This document shows, piece after piece, positions 1 to 6,347 of a DNA stretch of 38,331 nt. Each line of letters starts with the position of its first letter. Positions within the stretch are counted from its first letter, which is position 1. The position numbers and the translations under genes were made by a program. Under the pieces are notes generated by a model, which ran no database searches, was not told the DNA's origin, and worked only from the letters and a program-made list of their open reading frames with translations. The stretch comes from Pseudomonadota bacterium (GTDB taxonomy: Bacteria; Desulfobacterota; Desulfobulbia; Desulfobulbales; Desulfocapsaceae): assembly GCA_018817385.1 (NCBI GenBank), contig JAHIUA010000026.1, positions 1 to 38,331 of the forward strand, in the 5' to 3' direction.

Positions 1-1
1 G

Positions 2-112
2 AGTCGGCTTGATCACTTTTTGAGAGATCATGGCAGCTCCATCGACGAATTTCAAGAAGATCGGTCTTTCTCCTTTCTGGAGATAAAAAAAGCAAACGCT
101 GCCTCTGTATAA
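2..112 (+). CDS. 3' end of an unidentified gene (truncated by window edge)
   Basis: One frame is open from base 2 to a TAA at 110-112 and encodes 36 residues rich in charged and Ser/Phe residues (includes HFLRDHGSSIDEF). I do not recognise the family. It is called because it runs in the same direction as ssb, and the 105-base gap before ssb has the size of a normal intergenic space. The evidence is only an open frame and plausible composition, so it may be chance. Confidence 0.35.
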   Translation, partial: SRLDHFLRDHGSSIDEFQEDRSFSFLEIKKANAASV

Positions 113-147
113 GGCAAACAAAAACATCCCAGCTCGGGGAGGTCCTT

Positions 148-162
148 TTCCCATGGTGGGAA
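148..162 (+). promoter_or_regulatory. Short inverted repeat in the ssb leader
   Basis: TTCCCA (148-153) and TGGGAA (157-162) are perfect inverted repeats separated by TGG, about 55 bases before the ssb start. It could form a small hairpin or be an operator. There is no T-run, so it is not a terminator. The following two genes also have structured leaders, which makes a shared control style possible. Confidence 0.3.
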
Positions 163-217
163 TCTGCATTTCTCCGGAATTCTATGTTTTATCAATCTTT
201 CATAAGAGGAGAACGGC

Positions 218-613
218 ATGAACAAGACAATGATAATCGGAAACCTAGGCAACGATCCTGAATTGCATTACACCAAAAACAGTGCTGCTCCGGTGACAAC
301 ATTATCCATTGCCACAACCGAACGGTGGAAAGACGCTGATGGTAACAAGCAGGAACAGACAGATTGGCATCGTGTCGTTGCCTGGGGTGGACTTGCCGTC
401 GTGTGTGGCGAACATCTCAGTAAAGGCGATAAGGTCTATATTGAGGGAAAACTTCGTACAAGGAAATGGGAAGATCAAGATGGCACTATTCGCTACACCA
501 CCGAAATCATCGCCAGAGAAATGGAGATGCTCGGTGGAAAGCAGGATGCTGGTACTCTGCTACCCAATGGTGATGCAGATGAGCCACCTTTACCAGAAGA
601 CGTCCCTTTCTAG
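218..613 (+). CDS. ssb: Single-stranded DNA-binding protein (SSB)
   Basis: This 131-residue protein coats single-stranded DNA during replication, repair or conjugative transfer. Residues 1-105 form the OB fold, with the family signatures MIIGNLGNDPELHY near the N terminus and the WHRVVAWGGLA and GDKVYIEGKLRTRKW segments. A short acidic linker leads to the C-terminal tip DVPF, a close variant of the DDIPF peptide that recruits partner proteins. It is shorter than chromosomal SSBs (about 170), which is usual for plasmid and ICE copies. An AAGAGGAGA ribosome site lies just before the ATG. It heads a same-strand block with radC-like and DUF932 genes, a typical conjugative-element cargo set, so it is probably the element's own SSB and not the housekeeping copy. 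Identification is secure. Confidence 0.95.
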   Translation: MNKTMIIGNLGNDPELHYTKNSAAPVTTLSIATTERWKDADGNKQEQTDWHRVVAWGGLAVVCGEHLSKGDKVYIEGKLRTRKWEDQDGTIRYTTEIIAREMEMLGGKQDAGTLLPNGDADEPPLPEDVPF

Positions 614-641
614 CCGATCACACTACCAACCATTCACCTGA

Positions 642-684
642 CCAGGGGAATCAATTCCCTGGAATGGGGCATTGTTTCCCCTGG
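642..684 (+). promoter_or_regulatory. Structured leader of the radC-like gene (radC-RNA-like candidate)
   Basis: CCAGGGGAA (642-650) pairs perfectly with TTCCCCTGG (676-684). A competing copy, ATTCCCTGG (654-662), lies between them and can pair with the same left arm, so two exclusive folds are possible. The element ends just before the AGGAGA ribosome site at 691-696. A conserved 'radC RNA motif' is known upstream of radC, DUF932 and anti-restriction genes of mobile elements. Assignment to that family is inference from position and pairing only. Confidence 0.45.
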
Positions 685-702
685 CCCAATAGGAGAAAGC
701 CA

Positions 703-1185
703 ATGCTCTTTGTAAAAGATCAGGATGGTGAATATCATCCCGCACCGAAAAAGTTGGTTCTCACCGAGGCGAATAAGCTCATGGGCTACCAACTGAGACG
801 CGGTGCCTCTATTCTCTCTTCAGAATGCGCCAAGGCGGTTATCGGTTATAAGTTCCGAGGCAAACAGTGTGAAGTTTTTGCCTGCCTGTTTCTGGACTCC
901 AAGCATCGGGTCCTTGCATTCAAGGAGATGTTCACCGGTACCATCAATCACACAACGGTCCATCCGAGAGAGATAGTCAAAGAGGCCCTGCAGCTCAATG
1001 CCGAGGCAATAATCCTGGCCCACAATCACCCCTCAGGTGGCAGTGAGCCAAGCACTCAGGATATTTCCCTGACGACTACCCTGACCAATATTCTGAAAAT
1101 CATAGACGTGCGGATCCTCGATCACCTGGTAGTCGGTGATGAGGTTACCGCGTTTTCCGATCTGGGACTTTTACCGAAAGAATAA
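703..1185 (+). CDS. radC: RadC-like JAB/MPN domain protein
   Basis: The 160-residue product has the RadC JAB1/MPN metalloprotease-like fold. The metal site is visible as HNHPSG followed by SEPSTQD, i.e. the HxH...D part of the JAMM motif, in the second half of the protein, preceded by the typical GTINHTTVHPREIVKEAL segment. Housekeeping RadC has an extra N-terminal helix-hairpin-helix domain. This short form lacks it, as is usual for RadC-like proteins on plasmids and ICEs. The actual activity of the family is unsettled; a role in DNA repair was proposed and later questioned. I chose ATG 703 because AGGAGA sits 7 bases before it; an in-frame ATG at 664 would put the start inside the predicted leader hairpin. 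Neighbours are ssb and a DUF932 gene. Confidence 0.88.
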   Translation: MLFVKDQDGEYHPAPKKLVLTEANKLMGYQLRRGASILSSECAKAVIGYKFRGKQCEVFACLFLDSKHRVLAFKEMFTGTINHTTVHPREIVKEALQLNAEAIILAHNHPSGGSEPSTQDISLTTTLTNILKIIDVRILDHLVVGDEVTAFSDLGLLPKE

Positions 1186-1201
1186 ACACACATCCCATAA
1201 C

Positions 1202-1240
1202 AAGGGGCGGACATGTCCCTTCGGGGGAGTGGCCTGCCCT
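1202..1240 (+). promoter_or_regulatory. Structured leader of the DUF932 gene (radC-RNA-like candidate)
   Basis: The leader contains several mutually exclusive pairings: AAGGG (1202-1206) with CCCTT (1217-1221), a perfect GGACATGTCC palindrome (1209-1218), a CCC-TTCG-GGG tetraloop hairpin (1217-1226), and AGGG plus GG (1203-1210) with CC plus CCCT (1233-1240). This dense G/C pairing just before the AAGGAGG ribosome site at 1261 fits a structured 5' UTR like the radC RNA motif. Family membership is not proven. Confidence 0.45.
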
Positions 1241-1272
1241 ATTGATAGACAACAAAAATCAAGGAGGCAGGT

Positions 1273-2100
1273 ATGAACGTAATTAAAACTTTAACCAACG
1301 ACAACATAATCACCCTCGCACCGGCAGCAGGATCTCTGGCGCCCATTGGCACCGTTTCGTCACGGTATTCATTTGTGCCGACCTTGACGGCGGTCGATTT
1401 ACTGCGCGATTCAGGATGGTTTCCAATCCATGCGGAGCAAAGCATCGTACGTAAAACTGAGCGTGAAGGGTACCAGCGGCATCTGATTCGTTTTGCCAAG
1501 AATGGCTTGTCTTTTGACGGTGAACGGGTTGACCTGGTTCTCTATAATTCCCACGACTGTGGCTGCGCCTTCAAGCTGATAGCTTCAGTCTGGCGGCAGA
1601 TATGCGGCAACGGACTGATGGTTGCCTCGGAGTTTGCCAACTTCAGCCATAAGCATATCGGCTTCAGTCCGGATGCATTTATCCATTCAGCTGGCGAGAT
1701 TGCATCTGCAGCCGGAACCATTGCCGAGCGGGTTGACGAGATGAAGGTAATCGAGATGACTCCGGACGAGCGAGGGGTATTTGCCCAGGCAGCACATAGC
1801 CTGATTTATGATGAGCCCGAACAGGCCCCCGTGCAACCAAATCAATTGCTTGATGAACGGCGCTACGACGATAAGGGTAATGATCTCTGGACAACATTTA
1901 ACGTGATCCAGGAAAATGTCATGCGTGGCGGCCTCAAAGGCATTAGCAGGGGCGGCGACGGACGACTCAGGAGAACAACCACACGACCGGTCAAAGCACT
2001 CGATCGAAATATCAAACTGAACCAGGCTCTTTGGTTCCTGACGGAAAAAATGGGTGAGCTGAAGAACGTCGAGAGGGATCTTTCGACTGTATCGGCTTAA
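1273..2100 (+). CDS. DUF932 family protein
   Basis: A 275-residue protein of the DUF932 family found on plasmids, ICEs and phages, often near ssb, radC and anti-restriction genes. The family core is visible in the first 160 residues: a start region with VSSRYSFVPT, then GWFPIHAEQS, the RHLIRFAKNG segment, and HDCGCAFKLIASVWRQICGNGLM. The C-terminal part carries a helical region with WTTFNVIQENVMRGG and a basic stretch (GGDGRLRRTTTRPVK) that could contact nucleic acid. Its function is unknown. AAGGAGG at 1261-1267 gives a strong ribosome site 5 bases before the ATG. A strong terminator follows 21 bases after the stop, so this gene closes the left module. Family assignment is good; no activity can be claimed. 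Confidence 0.85.
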   Translation: MNVIKTLTNDNIITLAPAAGSLAPIGTVSSRYSFVPTLTAVDLLRDSGWFPIHAEQSIVRKTEREGYQRHLIRFAKNGLSFDGERVDLVLYNSHDCGCAFKLIASVWRQICGNGLMVASEFANFSHKHIGFSPDAFIHSAGEIASAAGTIAERVDEMKVIEMTPDERGVFAQAAHSLIYDEPEQAPVQPNQLLDERRYDDKGNDLWTTFNVIQENVMRGGLKGISRGGDGRLRRTTTRPVKALDRNIKLNQALWFLTEKMGELKNVERDLSTVSA

Positions 2101-2121
2101 GCAGCCATTAACCACTACACT

Positions 2122-2151
2122 AGCCGTCTCCTTCGGGGGACGGCTTTTTTT
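2122..2151 (+). terminator. Intrinsic terminator after the DUF932 gene
   Basis: AGCCGTCTCC (2122-2131) pairs with GGGGACGGCT (2136-2145) with one wobble pair and a TTCG tetraloop, followed by seven T residues. It ends the ssb-radC-DUF932 transcript and separates it from the abiE pair. Confidence 0.9.
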
Positions 2152-2267
2152 GTTCTCTTACAGAGCATAGAAGTAGTAATACTGAATATTGTTATGATGA
2201 TTTAAAAGGAAACCCATATGAAAATTATGTGTTATAGAATGAAAGTTCAATCTGGCCCAATTTTAAA

Positions 2268-2296
2268 TTGACATTATTGCTTGTAAAACATAGGAT
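2268..2296 (+). promoter_or_regulatory. Probable promoter of the abiE operon
   Basis: TTGACA (2268-2273) matches the -35 consensus exactly. After 17 bases, TAGGAT (2291-2296) matches 4 of 6 positions of the -10 box. It lies 39 bases before the abiEi ATG in an AT-rich stretch. In known AbiE systems the antitoxin represses its own promoter, which would apply here by inference. Confidence 0.5.
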
Positions 2297-2335
2297 GGTT
2301 GTGTGTTATCCAGGGATAAATCAATTTGAGTGCAT

Positions 2336-3142
2336 ATGAAACACGAAACGTTTTTCCGCAAACATCCGGTGTTCACAGGCGGAGAGTTCAACGATCATCT
2401 TGCAAGTCTTGGGAAAAAAGGCCCCAGGACCCGAGAATCCCTGCTGAATTATCATAGGAATACCGGGCATGTCATTCTCATTCGAAGAGGATTGTATGCG
2501 GTTATCCCAATAGGAGCCGATCCGGATTCGTATCCGATTGATCCTTTTCTTGTTGCCGCCAAACTCACAGCAGATGCTGTCCTGTCATACCACACGGCTT
2601 TAGAAGTACACGGTTACGCTTACTCTATACGCGAGCATCTCACGTATTCAGCAGCCCGCCCGGTTTCCCCTGTTACGTTTCGATCCCATGTTTTTCGAGG
2701 TGTCAGGTACCCCCTATCACTTTGCCGCACAGAAAAGGTAGATTTCGGTGTTACCACTGTCGACCGCGCCGGTGTGGAAGTCAGGGTTACTTCCCTTGAG
2801 CGGACTTTGGTGGATGTCTTGGATCGGCCTGCTCTTTCAGGAAGCTGGGAAGAAATTTGGCGTTCCCTTGAAGCGATCGAATTCTTCGATCTCGATAAAG
2901 TGGTTGAATATGCCCTACTGCTCGGCAATGCGACAACGATTGCCAAGGTTGGCTTTTATCTGGAACAGCATCGCGAATCGTTGATGGTTGAAGAGAATCA
3001 TCTGACACCTCTTCGTGATCATCGACCCAGGCAACCACATTATCTGGACAGTTCCAAGAGAAAATCAGGGAAGGTGGTCGCAGATTGGAATCTGGTGGTC
3101 CCTGTTGACTTATTCGAGCGGACTTGGGGAGAAGTGCTGTGA
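2336..3142 (+). CDS. abiEi: AbiEi antitoxin (type IV toxin-antitoxin, transcriptional regulator)
   Basis: This 268-residue protein is the antitoxin of an AbiE abortive-infection pair. The N-terminal winged-helix DNA-binding part (about residues 1-85) has the segments FTGGEFNDHLASLG, then GHVILIRRGLYAVIP. The larger C-terminal part, with DAVLSYHTALEVHG and VTSLERTLVDVLDRP, is the domain that neutralises AbiEii. Type IV antitoxins of this family act without tightly binding the toxin and usually repress their own promoter. ATG 2336 was chosen over an in-frame GTG six bases upstream; neither has a strong ribosome site. The stop codon overlaps what looks like the original GTG start of the toxin gene (3139). 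Length and domain order are normal for the family. Confidence 0.88.
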   Translation: MKHETFFRKHPVFTGGEFNDHLASLGKKGPRTRESLLNYHRNTGHVILIRRGLYAVIPIGADPDSYPIDPFLVAAKLTADAVLSYHTALEVHGYAYSIREHLTYSAARPVSPVTFRSHVFRGVRYPLSLCRTEKVDFGVTTVDRAGVEVRVTSLERTLVDVLDRPALSGSWEEIWRSLEAIEFFDLDKVVEYALLLGNATTIAKVGFYLEQHRESLMVEENHLTPLRDHRPRQPHYLDSSKRKSGKVVADWNLVVPVDLFERTWGEVL

Positions 3143-3190
3143 AAATTTCTTGAAAAACTGATAGCTCAAGCGGAAGCGACAGGATTCAGA

Positions 3191-4105
3191 TTGGATGTGC
3201 TTGAAAAGGTTGCCCACCTGCTGGGGTTGCTCGAAGCTCTTGGCAGCCATCCTTTTTTAAAAGGCAAGCTGGCTCTCAAGGGTGGAACAGCTCTCAACCT
3301 TTTTGTATTTAATGTTCCCCGGCTCTCCGTTGATATCGATCTCAACTATGTGGGGGCTGAGGATCGTGAAGCCATGCTTGCCGAACGACCCAGGATCGAG
3401 CAGGCTGTTCAGGCAGTATTTGCAAGGGAAGGATTCACTGTCAGGCGCATGCCGGAAGAACACGCCGGCGGAAAATGGTCCTTACGCTACCAGAGTGCTG
3501 CCGGCCAAGGCGGCAATCTCGAAGTGGACCTCAACTTCATGTATCGGGTCCCTTTGTGGCCTGTTTCGTTATCCGATTCGTATCCGGTTGGTACCTGGCA
3601 GGCCACACAAATACCTGTAATCGATATCCATGAATTGGCGGCGGGAAAACTGGCGGCGTTGCTTGCACGCAGACAGGCGAGGGATTTGTTTGACAGCCAC
3701 CGCATTTTGCATAAGGAAAATCTCGACCATGACCGGCTGCGAACTGCTTTTGTCGTTTACGGTGCCATGAACCGTAAAGACTGGCGAACGGTTTCCATCG
3801 AGGATGTGAATTTTGAGAGCGCGGAACTCGCTCAGCAGTTAATCCCGACCCTACGCGTTACTGAATCTGCAGAACAAAAATCTATCGACCAATATGGTGT
3901 ACAACTTGTGGAGGAATGTCGACAGGCCCTGTCTGTGGTGCTTCCTTTCTCAGAAAAAGAGAAAACGTTTCTTGATCTCCTGCTTGAGCATGGTGAGGTT
4001 GACTCGACAGTACTGACTGCTGACTCAAGCTTGCAACAGCGCATTCAAAGGCAACCTCTTCTTGAGTGGAAGGCGGTAAATGTGCGAAAATATAAGGGAT
4101 TGTAG
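3191..4105 (+). CDS. abiEii: AbiEii nucleotidyltransferase toxin, 5' end apparently frameshifted
   Basis: The product is the AbiEii/DUF1814 nucleotidyltransferase-like toxin that halts growth of phage-infected cells. The catalytic signature is clear: LKGGTALNLF followed by RLSVDIDLNY (the GG(T/S) and DxD motifs), then EVDLNFMYRVP and HELAAGKLAALLARRQARDLFD. Only TTG 3191 is available as a start in the open frame (304 residues), but family-typical sequence continues upstream in the same frame (FLEKLIAQAEATGFR, from 3146) to the abiEi stop. A GTG at 3139, overlapping that stop, reads V-K-I-S then TGA. Removing one A from the AAAA run at 3142-3145 would join it in frame as M-K-F-L-E-K. The toxin is thus probably mis-started, silenced, translated by slippage, or hit by a sequencing error. 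The domain itself looks intact. Confidence 0.82.
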   Translation: MDVLEKVAHLLGLLEALGSHPFLKGKLALKGGTALNLFVFNVPRLSVDIDLNYVGAEDREAMLAERPRIEQAVQAVFAREGFTVRRMPEEHAGGKWSLRYQSAAGQGGNLEVDLNFMYRVPLWPVSLSDSYPVGTWQATQIPVIDIHELAAGKLAALLARRQARDLFDSHRILHKENLDHDRLRTAFVVYGAMNRKDWRTVSIEDVNFESAELAQQLIPTLRVTESAEQKSIDQYGVQLVEECRQALSVVLPFSEKEKTFLDLLLEHGEVDSTVLTADSSLQQRIQRQPLLEWKAVNVRKYKGL

Positions 4106-4362
4106 TTAGATAAATAATGTTATAGCTGTATATCAGCAGGAAAGAGAAACAAAGAAACCCTTACAACTAACTGAAAGAAAAAAGAAACAGCGTGCAAAAA
4201 GAAACTAAAACACAAGACTTGTTTTGAATAATTTAGGCTGACCGCATGTCCATCTTGACTTGAGTTCAGTAGATTCCGAACCCAGCGTAGGCAGTGTCAA
4301 TCATTGTCGTACAATTGTTAAGCGATAAGCAGGGATTTGCGGGCCTATCCGGACGAAAGCGT

Positions 4363-4391
4363 TTGACAATCGGCTTGAACCTAAATACGTT
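4363..4391 (+). promoter_or_regulatory. Candidate promoter of the BREX operon
   Basis: TTGACA (4363-4368), a 17-base spacer and TACGTT (4386-4391). The -35 is perfect; the -10 matches three of six positions. It lies about 95 bases before the HTH gene. Weak evidence from sequence alone. Confidence 0.35.
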
Positions 4392-4442
4392 AGAAGGTTT
4401 TTAAAGTTGGGAGGGCTCCTCCTAGCATTCCCGCTAATGCTT

Positions 4443-4454
4443 TTGACATGTCAA
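4443..4454. promoter_or_regulatory. Perfect 12-base palindrome, possible operator
   Basis: TTGACATGTCAA is a perfect dyad located 31 bases before the HTH gene and downstream of the candidate promoter. A dyad here is a natural operator for a regulator of the defence operon. Which protein binds it, if any, cannot be read from the sequence; the neighbouring HTH is a monomeric excisionase type. Confidence 0.35.
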
Positions 4455-4485
4455 GAAAACGAATCGCCCATTAGGAGCTAGGGAA

Positions 4486-4689
4486 ATGGCCGAAATGGAA
4501 GACCGCTGGTTATCAGTAAATGAGATAAGCAAGTACCTCGGAGTGAGTGGTGACTCTGTATACCGCTGGATCGACAAACACGCGATGCCCGCACATCGGA
4601 TGGGCCGCCTTTGGAAGTTCAAGAAGGACCAGGTCGACGAGTGGGTGAAGGCTGGCGGGGCTGCGGATTGCAATAAGAAGGATTCATAA
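4486..4689 (+). CDS. Small excisionase-family helix-turn-helix protein
   Basis: A 67-residue protein made almost entirely of one MerR/excisionase-type (HTH_17) domain: DRWLSVNEISKYLGVSGDSV forms the helix-turn-helix, followed by the characteristic wing segment MPAHRMGRLWKFKKDQVDEWV. Such single-domain proteins bind DNA and act as excisionases or local regulators. They are often the first gene of defence islands, where a regulatory role is presumed. TTAGGAG (4471-4477) precedes the ATG. Nineteen bases separate it from the next ORF, so it is probably the first gene of the BREX transcript. Family assignment is firm; regulation of BREX is inference from position. Confidence 0.85.
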   Translation: MAEMEDRWLSVNEISKYLGVSGDSVYRWIDKHAMPAHRMGRLWKFKKDQVDEWVKAGGAADCNKKDS

Positions 4690-4707
4690 GAATAATTACG
4701 GAGTGTA

Positions 4708-5178
4708 ATGCAGATTAATTACACACATGAATTGAGCCGAGTCAGTGGCAATAGAGTTGCCCACCTTTGCTGTGCACTATTTGATGCGTGCTTAAACCTG
4801 AATCCCCACCAGGTTGACGCAGCTCTTTTCGCATTAAGCTCACCTCTTTCAAAAGGCGTGCTGCTTGTCTATAAGGTTAGTCATGGCAAGACCATTGAAA
4901 CAGGCCTCGTGTTTTGCCAATACTGGGTCGAACGCTGGTGGAACATTTTGGTTATCAACTTGACGTCACTCCGCAAGCAATGGAAGATGGAACTCTCCGA
5001 AAAATTTAACCTGCAATTCATCGTTTTGGATGCAAAAGACAAGAAAGATCACGAAACAAAAGAGTGGCTGGATCTGTGGAGGGAGGATTTGATCGACGAG
5101 TTTTTTGATAACGATGGAGTTCTTCCGGAACAACAGATAGACACAGATGTGAATGGAAGGTGCCATGACGATAGCTGA
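4708..5178 (+). pseudogene. N-terminal remnant of a SNF2/RapA-type helicase, motif I damaged
   Basis: The 156-residue ORF resembles the N terminus of the large SNF2-like (RapA/DrmD-type) helicases of defence islands, which normally run to about 900-1000 residues. Recognisable pieces are NPHQVDAALFALSSPLSKG (Q-motif region, residues 32-50), the remains of motif I at 54-62, LVFCQYWVERWWNILVIN (68-84) and SLRKQWKMELSEKFNL (87-102). Motif I normally reads ADEVGLGKT; here it is VYKVSHGKT, losing the DE pair and the GLG turn while keeping GKT. The helicase then ends after about 110 residues in unrelated sequence. I infer a decayed fragment unable to hydrolyse ATP. The ORF is still open, and its stop overlaps the next gene by 14 bases, so it may persist only for translational coupling. 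Confidence 0.6.
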
Positions 5179-6283
5179 GCTTTTGGCGACATTGGTACGG
5201 GACTACCCAAATGGCGTGTCGTTCGATCCGATGGCGGTGAGGTTGTTGCGTCAGAAAATCCCGTTTGAGGATTGGCAGATTGAAAAACTTAAGACCGCGA
5301 TGGTCCAATTGGTGAGCGGGGTGTGGTTTTCCCGTGAGATGATTTTGGACGATGAGTCCCTACTGGCGTTTGAAAGGCAGTCGATGGACTGGCTAATGGA
5401 ACACGGTTGCTTTTCGGTCGAACGTTTGTTTGAAGATTTTCACGGTGTTCTTCACCATATTGCTACACCGGAAGTTTGCGCTGTCTTTCTACGGCATTTA
5501 GGGTACACGGTGAAAACGTTGGGAAAGGGAGGTCATTTTTGTTCCCTGCCCCCGCCTAATCTGGATGACAGTCTGGCGGCAATATCGGAAACGATTTCTG
5601 GATGGCTTGAAGAGGCCGATGGCACGTTGACCTTTAATGAACTAGAACAGGCGATGCCACACCTGACCCGCGAGGCGTTGGAGAGTATCCGCGTGCAATT
5701 CCTGCCGGAAGTCCATGTGGCAGAAATCGGTGGGGTGCCCTGCTGGCGCAGTACTGAGTCGATTACGCTGCCGGAGGATTTTTCGGAGAAACTGACAACC
5801 GTCGTTGATACGCTGGTTGAGTTGGAAGAGACTGTTAACGCTGCAAAACTTGAGTTCTCCTTGAATTTGTTCTACCGCTCTCGTTTGCGTGAGGAATACA
5901 CTTTGCAGGATAACGACACCTTCATGCGCGTCTGTGCGAAACACTACCAAGGCGGCAACGATGTCTTTCTAAATTCGAAGAAAAACTGCGTAAAAGCAAA
6001 AGATTTATCCGGGCCAGGCAGGCGTGTACGTAGTCCGAATACGCGCTTCAGCAACCTTGGTGTTCCGGTTGGCGCGGAACTGGTTTTTACAAAGGACCGC
6101 CATATTACTTGTGTTGTGCTGGATGGCATCAATCAAGTGGAATATGCCGGAAAAGCATGGGCGATTTCGACATTGGCGATACACTTGTTGGGTGTGTCTT
6201 CTGTAAATGGTTTTTGCCTTTTTAACTACGAGGGAGAAACATTGTGGGAGCGACGGTTGCGCCTAGAACAGGCGGCAAAATAG
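5165..6283 (+). CDS. BREX-linked accessory protein, winged-helix-like with DUF4357/RAMA-like C terminus
   Basis: I do not recognise this 372-residue protein by name. The first 200 residues look like a series of helical, winged-helix-like units (for example TIAELLATLVRDYPNGVSF and FNELEQAMPHLTREALESI). Residues about 225-300 are helical and basic. The last 85 residues resemble the DUF4357/RAMA type of small beta domain seen in restriction-modification proteins: LGVPVGAELVFTKD, then VEYAGKAWAISTLAIHLLG and a closing YEGETLWERRLRL. That suggests recognition of DNA, perhaps modified DNA. No nuclease or methylase motif is visible. ATG 5165 has GGAAGG before it and overlaps the preceding ORF by 14 bases; an ATG at 5153 is an alternative. 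It lies 64 bases before brxP, in the same orientation. The domain call is tentative. Confidence 0.7.
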   Translation: MTIAELLATLVRDYPNGVSFDPMAVRLLRQKIPFEDWQIEKLKTAMVQLVSGVWFSREMILDDESLLAFERQSMDWLMEHGCFSVERLFEDFHGVLHHIATPEVCAVFLRHLGYTVKTLGKGGHFCSLPPPNLDDSLAAISETISGWLEEADGTLTFNELEQAMPHLTREALESIRVQFLPEVHVAEIGGVPCWRSTESITLPEDFSEKLTTVVDTLVELEETVNAAKLEFSLNLFYRSRLREEYTLQDNDTFMRVCAKHYQGGNDVFLNSKKNCVKAKDLSGPGRRVRSPNTRFSNLGVPVGAELVFTKDRHITCVVLDGINQVEYAGKAWAISTLAIHLLGVSSVNGFCLFNYEGETLWERRLRLEQAAK

Positions 6284-6347
6284 GGCGAATATCAGGCAAC
6301 GGCGATGTCGTCGACCACTGAAGTATAGGAGACGGAAGGCGTTAGGA

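Larger units (their letters stand above)
4106..4485. other. 380-base intergenic region between abiE and the BREX island
   Basis: No gene is supported here. The first 110 bases are A-rich, with GAAAC repeated in AAAGAAAC-like contexts (4145-4206). The rest has a candidate promoter (4363-4391), GGAGG-GCT-CCTCC (4409-4421 region), a weak hairpin AGCATT/AATGCT (4424-4441) and the perfect 12-base palindrome TTGACATGTCAA (4443-4454). These sit where control of the defence operon would be expected. Confidence 0.5.

Noticed and set aside
52-252. 66-residue open frame on the - strand
   Set aside because: It overlaps the ssb ribosome site and start and a same-strand partial frame; composition is not protein-like and no ribosome site precedes it.
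309-641. 110-residue open frame on + inside ssb
   Set aside because: Out-of-frame shadow of the clearly identified ssb.
1687-2115. 142-residue open frame antisense to the DUF932 gene
   Set aside because: Lies opposite a well-supported gene and spans to the terminator; no domain seen.
2218-2271. 17-residue ORF with a ribosome-like AAAGGAAA before it, upstream of abiEi
   Set aside because: It would start before and end inside the predicted abiE promoter; too short to support and no similarity recognised.
4424-4444. Hairpin AGCATT/AATGCT followed by TTTT as an abiE terminator
   Set aside because: Only six base pairs, short T-run, and over 300 bases from abiEii; too weak to call.
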